NCBI GenBank assembly: GCA_028713325.1
Contig: JAQTON010000001.1
Coordinates: 124,001 to 188,000, forward strand
Direction: 5' to 3'
Length of the DNA: 64,000 bases
From: Candidatus Altimarinota bacterium
Lineage (GTDB): Bacteria; Patescibacteriota; Gracilibacteria; BD1-5; UBA2023
Numbering within the stretch: the stretch's first letter is position 1; the number at the start of each line of letters is the position of its first letter. Shown one piece after another: positions 52,866 to 61,803 of the stretch. Under the pieces are notes generated by a model. That model saw nothing but the letters and a program-made list of their open reading frames with translations. It was not told where the DNA came from and did not search any database. A program made the translations under genes and the position numbers.

Positions 52866-54071
52866 ATGGAAGCAATGGATAAAAGAAAAAAAGATCGTCT
52901 TATAAAAGGTATCGTGCTTAATGCTCTCGTCTTTACGGGATGTATCGTGTATGTTATTGCATATGTATTTCCCAAATACGATGAGATAAGTGCGACCATC
53001 ACAAAAATAAACGATACCGCAATAAACACTTCTTCTCTTAAAAAGGACGGTGTGGACAGGGTTTCTTTTGAAGCTCTCCTTAGTAAATTAGGAAAGAAAA
53101 AAGAAGTCCCCGCCATCGTTTTTTCCGATGGAGAAAAACTGAGCAAAGTGCTTGCGAAACCGGCAACAATACAGACGGATTATCTTACTTGGCTTATTGA
53201 GGAGAATGGAAAGGTGAATGTTCTCGATAAAGAGATACAGGAAAACGATGTCATTCTCGGGAACATTATCCCGATATTTGCGAATTCTCCAACCCTCAAT
53301 ACAGAAGACGATATAGACAATCAAATCACTCTTGCAAGTTTCATTTCCTATGTGGAAAAGGATATTCTTGGCAAATATGCACTGACGAGCTACGCTCCGC
53401 TTGGTATCTCGAATATCTCATTTCCTGATAAAAAGGATACTACGGTGAATATCGGAAGTTTCAAAATTTCTCTCGATTTTAAGGGAAAAAATAGCAATAT
53501 CCTCTCGCTTATGGATGCATTGCAAAAATCCGGGAAACTCACGGTTCGCAACGGGAAGCTTATTTCCGAGGGCGATACCTCTCCCGTGTCGCCGAAGGGA
53601 AAATGACTTTCTCGTCTCTCCAATCTTCTGGTAAGTGTCGATGCTTTTTCTCTCGATGCCGTTCCAGACGCTTCTTCTCTTGATAATAAGGGAAGTATGA
53701 CTCTTGAATTCTACGTGGAGGGAATGAATTATCAAAAAATTCTCGTACTTCGATCCCTTTTGGTTACGAAATTTGAATGATTGCAAAAATCGGTCAAGGA
53801 AAAAGGTCTTCTTTGTACGAAACCGGGAAATCCTCTTTGTAACGAAACGGTAACCGCCAATGCTATTGCCACGATCAAAGGTCTTATAAAAAATCTCTCG
53901 ACGCTCCAGCCAAAGCTCATCGCTTTCAAAAAGGGAGATATTACCATCGATATCAATAAAGAAATGGATACCCTCTCCGATATAAAAGCATCGCTCCAGA
54001 CCATCGAAATGATTTACTTGAAAAATAAATCTATTTTAGAAAAAGCAAAAAAACAGCCTAGCACCAAATAA
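52866..54071 (+). CDS. PilO-like type IV pilus assembly protein
   Basis: 401 residues, one N-terminal membrane helix (LVFTGCIVYVIAYVF), a coiled segment (DEISATITKINDTA), then repeated ferredoxin-like stretches (VNIGSFKISLDFKGKNSNILSLMDAL, MTLEFYVEGMNYQKILVLR). In PilO/GspM proteins these form the outer dimer that aligns the pilus machine. Two TGA codons. It lies directly before pilB and pilC, which supports the role. Confidence 0.7.
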
Positions 54072-54082
54072 CAGTCTATCCT

Positions 54083-55339
54083 ATGGAAAACACTCTCGTA
54101 AGCCTCTTGAAAGAGGAAATATACAAAGGAGATAACGCTCAAAGAATCTGTGATTTGGTCATATCCGCAGCTGCGGATATGGGAGCATCGGATATCCATA
54201 TCGAACCGCTTTCCAATGTCGTTCGTATTCGGTATCGTGTGGATGGAGTACTTCAAGAGATTCTGGAATATCAACTTTTTCTTCACCCGCAAGTGGTGGC
54301 GAGATACAAGATTCTTGCGAATTTGAAAATCGACGAGTCCCGTATTCCTCAGGACGGACGTATCTCTATCTCCCTCGAAGGAAGGGGATTAGACATGCGT
54401 GTGTCCACACTTCCGACGGTTGTCGGAGAGAAAATCGTTATGCGTATCGTTGACAAGAGCAAAAAGGCTCCTCCTCTCGAGAAACTCGGTATCGAAGGAA
54501 AAAACGGGAAAATACTCGCCAAGGCCATCTCTCTTCCGAATGGAATTATTCTCACGTCCGGTCCGACCGGATCGGGAAAGTCCACCACTCTCTATTCTTG
54601 TCTCGCGGAACTCAACAAGCCGGATGTGAATATCATGACGCTCGAAGACCCGGTCGAAAATACGATCGATGGAGTGAATCAGAGCCAGGTATTTCCCACT
54701 ATCGGATATACTTTTGCGAGCGGACTTCGTACGGCTCTTCGTCAGGATCCGGACATCATCATGGTGGGAGAAATCCGCGATTCGGAAACCATCAATATCG
54801 CGATTGAAGCTTCTCTCACCGGACATCTCGTGCTTTCCACTATCCATACCAATTCCGCAGCGGAGACCATCACTCGAATTCTCAATATGGGGATCCAGGC
54901 ATTCCTTCTTCCCGCTTCCATCAATGCCATTATCGCACAACGACTTATTCGTCGGCTCTGCGATTGCAAGAAGCCCATTTCGGCAAACGATCTCGATGAG
55001 CGTACGAAACAATCGGTAAAAAAAGCGATTGCGAGAACGGACAAAGCGGAACTCACTTCCCGCGTTTCCGCGGAAATTCTTGCAAACCCCACATTTTATG
55101 AACCAGGAGGGTGTGAAAAATGCAATCAAACCGGATACAAAGGACGTGTCGGTATCTATGAAATCATGGAGATTACCCCGAAAATCAAAGAGCTCATCCT
55201 GAAATGATCGAGCGGCGTAGAAATCAATGAGGTAGCCATAACCGACGGTATGATATCTCTCGAACAGGATGGTATCATGAAGGCACTCAATGGACTCACT
55301 TCGCTCTCGGAGGTATATACCGCTGCAAAAGAAGAATAA
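54083..55339 (+). CDS. pilB: Type IV pilus extension ATPase
   Basis: 418 residues, one TGA (55205-55207), TAA stop. Hexameric ATPase that powers pilin polymerisation. The sequence starts at the N2/N1E-like region (ASDIHIEPLSNVVRIRYRVDG), then Walker A GPTGSGKSTTLY, Asp box LEDPVE, Walker B IIMVGEIRDSET, His box TGHLVLSTIHTN, and a Cys pair CEKCNQTGYKGRVG (GspE zinc site). The N-terminal GspE_N domain is missing, making it shorter than the usual 560 residues. 11 nt after the PilO-like gene. Confidence 0.94.
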
Positions 55340-55514
55340 TGGAAATCGTACAAAAATATTGATATTTGCATTCAAATTTTACGTTTCCTCGCTCTCTGTA
55401 CAGTCGTACAGTTCGCTCCGGTACGCAATTTTCATACAAATTTCTTCATTTTAGAACGATTTCCAAAAATCAAAGAAAGAAAAAAATTTCACTTTTAATT
55501 TTAAATTCATCCAT

Positions 55515-56657
55515 ATGTCTGATTTTCTTATCCTTGATATCAAAACCGAAGAGCAAGAGGCTATTGTTACTCGGGGCTTTAGTATGGATGCGTTTGATGC
55601 ATGGCTCATCTCCAAACAAAAAATCAAACTGGAACAAAAGGTGATATTTTTTCGATTGCTGGCGACCATGGTGAATGCCGGACTTTCTATTATGAAAGCT
55701 ATAACCATTCTTGAGAAACAAGAAAAAAATATACTTCTTCAAAAGGCTTATGCCAATATTATCATCGGTATAAAATCCGGAAAAAATCTGAGTCAGACAC
55801 TTCGTGAGTATGGGGAGAATTTTTCCGACTCCGAATGCTCCATTATCGAGGCGGGAGAAAAGACCGGAAAACTCAATACTTCGCTTATTCAACTTGCCGA
55901 TCAAGTAGAAAAGGTATCGGGTATGTCAAAAAAACTGAAAGGAGCCCTTATGTATCCGGCAGCCATCGTGGTGGTTATGATCGGATCCATCATGGTACTT
56001 ATGACTATGGTAGTGCCAAAAATCGTGGAGATATTCGGCGATAAAGACAAACTTCCGCCGCTCACGAAATTTCTTATCGCAACGAGTGATTTTTTCGTGA
56101 ATTATTGGTGGGCTATTATCATATTTTTCGTCGGATTTATTATCACCGTTTCTTTTTGGAAACAAACCGAATCAGGAAGATATCGATTCGATAGAATTAT
56201 GCTCCATCTTCCTATTATCGGGAAAGTGACGCAAAAAGTTATTCTCTCGAAATTTTCCCGCGTCCTTTCCAATCTCCTTTCCAGCGGTATATCCATCGTG
56301 GAATCCCTTCGAATCGTTTCCGAGGTTGTTGGGAATGAAGTCTATCGGCAGCGTATTCTCCTCCTCCGAGAGGATATCAAAAAGGGTATCAAAATCGGAG
56401 AAAGTCTGGAGGATGATTCACTTTTTCCCGATATGCTCGTGCAGATGATTAAAGTCGGAGAAGAAACGGCGAAACTTGATACAATCATCCTCAAAATCGC
56501 CGATTTTTTCGATGAAGAGGTGGATACGACCATCAATTCCATCAATAAGCTTCTGGAGCCGATTATCATTGTTACTATGGCAGTCGTTGTCGGTGTAATC
56601 GCAGTCGGTATTATGCAACCGATTATGAATTTGGCGGATGTCGTGAGCGAGAGCTAG
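55515..56657 (+). CDS. pilC: Type IV pilus inner-membrane platform protein
   Basis: 380 residues, no TGA, TAG stop. Two T2SSF domains (VIFFRLLATMVNAGLSIMKAI and LSKFSRVLSNLLSSGISIVESL), each with a membrane helix group. VPKIVEIF and the C-terminal ITVTMAVVVGVIAVGIMQPIM-like segment are conserved. PilC is the rotor-platform partner of PilB. The 175-nt gap before it contains a palindrome GTACAG/CTGTAC near 55400 and no gene. Confidence 0.92.
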   Translation: MSDFLILDIKTEEQEAIVTRGFSMDAFDAWLISKQKIKLEQKVIFFRLLATMVNAGLSIMKAITILEKQEKNILLQKAYANIIIGIKSGKNLSQTLREYGENFSDSECSIIEAGEKTGKLNTSLIQLADQVEKVSGMSKKLKGALMYPAAIVVVMIGSIMVLMTMVVPKIVEIFGDKDKLPPLTKFLIATSDFFVNYWWAIIIFFVGFIITVSFWKQTESGRYRFDRIMLHLPIIGKVTQKVILSKFSRVLSNLLSSGISIVESLRIVSEVVGNEVYRQRILLLREDIKKGIKIGESLEDDSLFPDMLVQMIKVGEETAKLDTIILKIADFFDEEVDTTINSINKLLEPIIIVTMAVVVGVIAVGIMQPIMNLADVVSES

Positions 56658-56678
56658 GAGAAAATTTCTGCAAAACCA

Positions 56679-56707
56679 AAAAAGTCCATCTCTCTGTGGA
56701 CTTTTTA
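56679..56707 (+). terminator. Terminator of the pilus operon
   Basis: AAAAAGTCCA/TGGACTTTTT, 8-nt loop. Confidence 0.8.
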
Positions 56708-56865
56708 TTTTGAATTCGATAAGAAAATTGAGTAAGAAAAACAAAAAATTCCCATTTAAAAACCGCCACTGGCTTTGATATTCGCATATCGGCAATGAGC
56801 GGTTGCGTACAATATACTGCCAATTATTAAAAATTTATTAAAATTTGAAAAGAAAATTACTTTTT

Positions 56866-57519
56866 CTAGAATATCACGACAAATTCTCCTTTGCAGACAT
56901 TTTTCTCGTAATACGCTCGTACTTCCGCAACAGTTCCGTGTTGAAATTCCTCGAATTTCTTGGTAAGTTCCCGTCCGATTACTATCTGGTGATCGGGTCC
57001 GAGGTATTTCTCCATATCGGAGAGTGTTCGGAGGATGCGGTGAACGGATTCGTAGATGACGACGGTATGGTCCTTGTTCTGGAGGGATTTAAAGAGGGTT
57101 TCGCGACCCTTTTTCACCGGGAGGAATCCGAGAAATCGGAAATCGTGCATATGCATTCCGGATCCGACCAGTGCGGAAAGTACCGCAGAAGCTCCGGGAA
57201 TGGGAACGATGGTGATATGTTCCTCTATCGCTCGCTTTACGAGGATATAGGCGGGATCGGAGATTCCAGGGGTTCCGGCATCGGATATAAGTGCGACATT
57301 TTTCCCTTCTATGAGAAGAGCGATGATTTTCTCTACCTTTACATCTCCGGAGTGAGCGTGAAAAGATATGAGCGGTTTGTGAATTTCGTAGTGATTGAGA
57401 AGGACTCCGGAAGTTCGAGTATCCTCACAGGCGATGACGTCCGCCTCGCGGAGAATACGGAGTGCCCGGAGAGTGATATCTTCAAGGTTACCGATGGGAG
57501 TAGAGACGATGTAGAGCAT
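56866..57519 (-). CDS. rsmI: 16S rRNA (cytidine-1402-2'-O)-methyltransferase
   Basis: 217 residues, no TGA, TAG stop. Tetrapyrrole-methylase-type fold: STPIGNLEDITLRAL, the DTRTSGVLLNHY segment, LISDAGTPGISDP, PIPGASAVLSAL, FLGFLP. It methylates the 2'-OH of C1402 near the decoding site. At 217 residues it lacks the C-terminal HemK-like tail of longer homologues. Confidence 0.95.
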   Translation of the reverse strand: MLYIVSTPIGNLEDITLRALRILREADVIACEDTRTSGVLLNHYEIHKPLISFHAHSGDVKVEKIIALLIEGKNVALISDAGTPGISDPAYILVKRAIEEHITIVPIPGASAVLSALVGSGMHMHDFRFLGFLPVKKGRETLFKSLQNKDHTVVIYESVHRILRTLSDMEKYLGPDHQIVIGRELTKKFEEFQHGTVAEVRAYYEKNVCKGEFVVIF

Positions 57520-57555
57520 GGATGGAAGTGGGGGAATTAAAATGAAATAAGTTTT

Positions 57556-57656
57556 CTTGTCATCCTCGGCTTGACCGGGGATCTAGCCTTATAGAAGTTA
57601 GTTTTATGATAAGCGAAAGTTTCGGCTGGATTCCCGTTTTCACGGGAATGACGAAG
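57556..57656. repeat. Dispersed inverted-repeat element, different family
   Basis: Ends in CTTGTCATCC and GGGAATGACGAAG, with internal palindromes CGGCTTGACCGGGG and CCCGTTTTCACGGG. About 100 nt, no coding. It resembles common bacterial GTCATTCC-type repeats but not the two copies at 3655 and 27814. Confidence 0.5.
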
Positions 57657-57664
57657 TATCATTA

Positions 57665-58630
57665 TTACTCTTCGTAGAAAATCCGGGAGATTCCGAGATA
57701 ACCTGCGAAAAAGTAGATGAATATAATCCCGGTGAATCCGATAGTGAGCGATATGTCGAATATGGCATGTACGAGTATGGAGAAAGCGAATCCATAAAGT
57801 ACGGTCTTTATGTAGGGAAGGACTTTTTTGAGGGGAGCATAGGCGATATATGCCCGGGAAAAATAGAGTCCCACGATGACGCTCGATATGATGTGCGTCA
57901 TAAGAGAGAATATAGATCGGAATATCCAGGTAGTGAGCACTCCTGAACTCCAAAACCCCGATTGTTCCGCTATATTCTTGAGATAGAGAATATTTTCTAT
58001 AAAACCGAATCCAAGAGCGATGAATACGGAAAAAAGCACTCATTTTTTTACGGAATCGATGAAGGGAAGGGAGCTCGTGAGGACGCAGAAATGTTTGCTC
58101 GTCTCTTCTATTATGGCGATAATTATATAGTAGAAGAGTACGAGTTTGAGGGTTCCGAATACCACTCAAGCGATGGTGACCCCTCCGTTTGCAAGAGCCC
58201 CATCAAATATATGGAGTTTCAACAAGAGGAAGTGAAACAACGAAAAGAATACCCCTATGGAGAGAACTATCAAGGTATTTCTCATGAAAGTTCTCCAGAT
58301 TTGGACGATATGGAGCGAGAAAATCCCGAGAGAAAAAACAAGAATGCTCGTCACTATGAGTCCTATGGTGACGAGGAGAGAGAAAAGAAGCCCCATCTCA
58401 TTACCGGAACTCGCCAGAAGCGGGAATATATTCCAGGAACCGAGATTGCCGAATACCATTATGTCGCTCATAAAGAGCACCGGAATGACCGATAGAGCAC
58501 CAGCTATAATGCCGAGTCCAAATCTCCGAGCTCCAAGCGGAGAGTTATCAAGATATGAAAATATATACCCCCAGATGAGAATCGGGAGGAAAGTGATGAT
58601 GATAATGGGGATGAGGGAAAGAAATTCCAT
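57665..58630 (-). CDS. PrsW-family intramembrane metalloprotease
   Basis: 321 residues from ATG 58630, read through TGA at 58166-58168 and 58046 region. About nine membrane helices. Active-site motifs: AIIEETSKH (EExxK), FGFIENILY, HAIFDI (H..D). These zinc-binding residues define the PrsW/CaaX-like group, which cleaves membrane-bound regulators such as anti-sigma factors. The substrate here is unknown. Confidence 0.85.
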
Positions 58631-58656
58631 AAATAACTAATTTTTGTAGAATAGGG

Positions 58657-58755
58657 CGAATTTGATTTCTAAAACGAAGCGAGGACTTGTCCGAATCCCA
58701 ACTATGCGAAGCATAGTGGTTGAGTTCCACAGTAAGTGGAAGAAACAAATTTGTC
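58657..58755. repeat. Structured repeat with covarying hairpin, copy 2
   Basis: GAATTTGATTTCT pairs with AGAAACAAATTTG. The inner hairpin ACTATGC/GCATAGT corresponds to ATCGTGC/GCACGAT in copy 1. Shared blocks include TGTCCGAAT, TGGTT and AGTTCC. Intergenic between prsW and a small membrane protein gene. Confidence 0.6.
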
Positions 58756-58805
58756 CTCTCTTTAGAGAGAGAAATGGAATATTATCTTCGAAAAATTTCA
58801 TATTT

Positions 58806-58970
58806 TCAGAACTTCACACTTTCTCGTTTTCCATTTTTAAAGAGTATGGAAGCAAGAAAGATATTTGCACCGATAAGGATGAGGAATACTCCGATTATAT
58901 AGGCTATGAGAGCAGGAGCGAGTATGACGAGCACTCCAAAGAGCATGAAAACAAGACCGATGAGATTCAT
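58806..58970 (-). CDS. Small two-helix membrane protein, 54 aa
   Basis: ATG 58970, TAG-type stop at 58806. Two hydrophobic segments (LIGLVFMLFGVLVILAPALIAYI and GVFLILIGANIFLASIL) joined tightly, then a basic tail KNGKRESVKF. No TGA. An upstream ATG adds 11 residues. No family recognised. Confidence 0.55.
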   Translation of the reverse strand: MNLIGLVFMLFGVLVILAPALIAYIIGVFLILIGANIFLASILFKNGKRESVKF

Positions 58971-59098
58971 AAAAGTTATTTTTAATAGATAAATCAGTAT
59001 CACTCTATAGCAAAAATCGAAAAAATCAACTTTTCGAATTGATTTCCGAAAATATTGTTGTACTATGTTTGCAATAATTTTACTCTCCTCTGAAAAAT

Positions 59099-59989
59099 AT
59101 GCACAAAATATACCTCTTTCTCACACTCCTCCTCGTATCGTTCCATGTTTCTGCCTCAAGTGTGGATGTTGTTGCGACCCCTCCTTCGGGAACATACCAT
59201 ACTCCCGTACATATCACTCTTACTCCGACGCAAGCTGGAACGAAAACCTTCTATAGTTTCAAACCGGATGGATATCCGCAGGATGCTTTTCTCTACACAG
59301 GATCTATTCTTTTGAAGCACTCTTCTCCTCTCATTTATTTTTCGATTATTAGCACGAGCAATGAATCGAAAATTAAGCAAAATGATTACATAATAGAGTA
59401 TCCATCGGCTATTCATTTTGAATCTGAATCTATTTCGGGTTCCGGGCAAGTGGAGGTAATAATGGTGAATAGTGGATCTGAGAATGTGAATATCGGATTT
59501 TGGCAGGTGCAATCTGAGTCTGATACGGTGATTATCCCCGAAGATACTATATTGGCTCCATGGGGAAAACAGAGTGTTTATGTGAATTATCCCGGAAAAA
59601 GCTCTATAGTCCTCAGAAGTCCGGATGATGACGAACGAGATATCCTCATATCGGAAAGTACCCCAGAAAATACTCTGCCAGTTCTTCCGAAGAAAAAGAG
59701 CGTTACTACAAAAATAGTCCCGAGAAAGATTATTTCTACCAGAGAGACTGCTTCTGAAGATATAAGTACTTTACCGAAAGTTTCTGATATTCCAGTGGTG
59801 CAAATTCCTACCGAGGAGAAAGTTTCTACCTCTCCTCCTTCCACCCCGCTCGATATTAATCAGATAATGAAAGCATCGACAGCGGAATCGGGTCAAAAAA
59901 GCTTAAATCCTCTCTATCCTATCCTATTTCTGCTCCTCTCTTTTGGAATAGGATGGATTCAGTGGTTTATAAGGAGAAAACAGAAATAA
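59099..59989 (+). CDS. Surface-anchored protein with chitobiase-C-like domain
   Basis: 296 residues, no TGA, TAA stop. Signal peptide (LFLTLLLVSFHVSAS), then VVATPPSGTYHTPVHITLTP, as in CHB_HEX_C domains (beta-sandwich, carbohydrate or wall contact). A second beta domain (about 110-180), a Thr/Pro/Lys-rich linker, and a C-terminal membrane helix (LYPILFLLLSFGIGWIQWFI) with basic tail. A cell-surface wall-linking protein is likely. No enzymatic motif. Confidence 0.7.
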   Translation: MHKIYLFLTLLLVSFHVSASSVDVVATPPSGTYHTPVHITLTPTQAGTKTFYSFKPDGYPQDAFLYTGSILLKHSSPLIYFSIISTSNESKIKQNDYIIEYPSAIHFESESISGSGQVEVIMVNSGSENVNIGFWQVQSESDTVIIPEDTILAPWGKQSVYVNYPGKSSIVLRSPDDDERDILISESTPENTLPVLPKKKSVTTKIVPRKIISTRETASEDISTLPKVSDIPVVQIPTEEKVSTSPPSTPLDINQIMKASTAESGQKSLNPLYPILFLLLSFGIGWIQWFIRRKQK

Positions 59990-60051
59990 TACGAGAGTAA
60001 TTTGAAAAGAATGCCTTTCTGCATATACTGCTGGTACTTTACAGTAAATGC

Positions 60052-61770
60052 ATGCACATGGATCATATCATCATCGACATCCAGAAATACGAAGTCCGAG
60101 GGAAGGAAATCCTCTCGGATATTTCGTGCGTCATTAATGCGACCGATAGAATTGCGATTGTCGGGGGAAACGGAGTGGGGAAGACGACTTTTATGAAGGT
60201 TTTGACGGGAGAGATTAGAGAATTTGACGGGAGTATCAATAATATCGGAAGTATCTCGCTCGGGTATCTCTCGCAGATTCATTTCGACACGGAAGAACGA
60301 AAAGTTCGGGATGATCTCCGGCTTGCTTTTCGGGAGGTCCGAGAAGCAGAAAAATCGCTTATGGATGCAGAGAAGTACATGGAAGGGCATTCGGACGATA
60401 TGGATGCTATAGGTCGGTATACCGAAGAGCTTGATCGATTCCAGATGCTTGGCGGGTATGAAGTGGAGAATAGATTGGAACGAGTCGCTCGTGGAATCGG
60501 GATATTCGAGCTTTTGGAGCGACCCATTCGTGAAGTGAGCGGAGGACAGAGAACGAAGATTGCTCTGGCAAAAGTACTCCTATCAGCCCCGGATTTCCTC
60601 TTGCTCGACGAACCAACCAATTTCATCGACCTCCAGAGTGTCGAATGGCTCGAAAAATACTTGATCGACAACTGGAAAGGCGGGTATATGATTATCTCTC
60701 ATGACCGAGAATTCCTCGACAAGACCTGTGATATCGTCTATGAAATCGTCCCAAGTCACCCGCTTCAGATATACCACGGAAACTATACTTATTCCGTCGA
60801 GCAGAAGAAGAAACTGCGAGAGAAACAGTGGAAAGTGTATGACGAACAACAAACGATGATGGAGAGTGAAAAAACTCTCATTAACCGCTTTCGTGCGGGT
60901 TCTCGGGCGAGTTTCGCAAAGAGTCGAGAGCGAGCTTTGGATAAGATTGAAGTGATAACGAAACCCTATATTCCGCCCGTTACCAATTTCTCTTTTGCGT
61001 TTGGAGAACGCTCCCAGGAGAAGATATTCTCTTTCAAGGAATGTTTTATCGGACGAACGGAACCGCTTTTTTACATCCAAGATCTCGTGCTTTCGGAGCA
61101 CGAACGAGTCGGGATTATCGGGGAAAACGGGGCAGGGAAGTCCACGTTTCTAAAGACGATTCTTGGGCAAATTGAGCCTCTGGACGGATATTGTCAGAAA
61201 GGAAAATGACTGGAAATCTGCTATTATTCCCAGATGCACGAGGAACTTCTCCAAGACAAAAGTGTGCTCGATAATTTTGCACAGCACAATCTCCATTATC
61301 CCCGCGAGCGTCTCAGTTCTATCCTCAGTCAATATGGATTCGTCTTCACGGATCTCGACCGGAAAATCAATACTTTTTCCGGAGGGCAGATATCAAAAAT
61401 CCTCTTTGCTATCCTCGGACAGAAGCCTTCGAATTTTCTCGTGCTCGACGAGCCAACCAATCACTTGGATTACGAGGCACGAGAGGCACTGGAGCAATCG
61501 TTACAGAACTATAAAGGAACGATTCTTTTCATCTCCCACGATCGTTATTTCGTCAATAAAATCGCCTCCAAGCTCTGGATTATCGCGAACAATGAACTCA
61601 CCGTCAGTTACGGGAACTATTCCGATTATCAGTACAAAAAAGAACGAGGACTCCAGTACGATGCAGCTCTCTTTGATGAGAGTGCGGAACTCAATCTCGT
61701 CCTCGAAGGAAAACTCGGGAAGAATGAAGCGAAACGGATTGCGGAGAAATTTGGACGCAAAAAAAAGTAG
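60052..61770 (+). CDS. ABC-F family ATPase
   Basis: 572 residues, one TGA (61207-61209), TAG stop. Start at 60052 or ATG 60058. Two ABC domains without membrane parts: Walker A VGGNGVGKTT and GENGAGKST; signatures VSGGQRTKIALAK and FSGGQISKILFA; Walker B LLLDEPTNFID and LVLDEPTNHLD; H-loops ISHDREF and ISHDRYF. The linker (about 235-310) is charged and helical. ABC-F proteins act on ribosomes, as translation factors or in antibiotic resistance. The subgroup is not resolved. Confidence 0.92.
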
Positions 61771-61799
61771 AGATGTTTCCGAAAAACATCTCTACTTTT
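61764..61799. terminator. Bidirectional terminator between abcF and gyrA
   Basis: AAAGTAGAGATGTTT/AACATCTCTACTTTT, 6-nt loop. Confidence 0.85.
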
Positions 61800-61803
61800 A
61801 AAA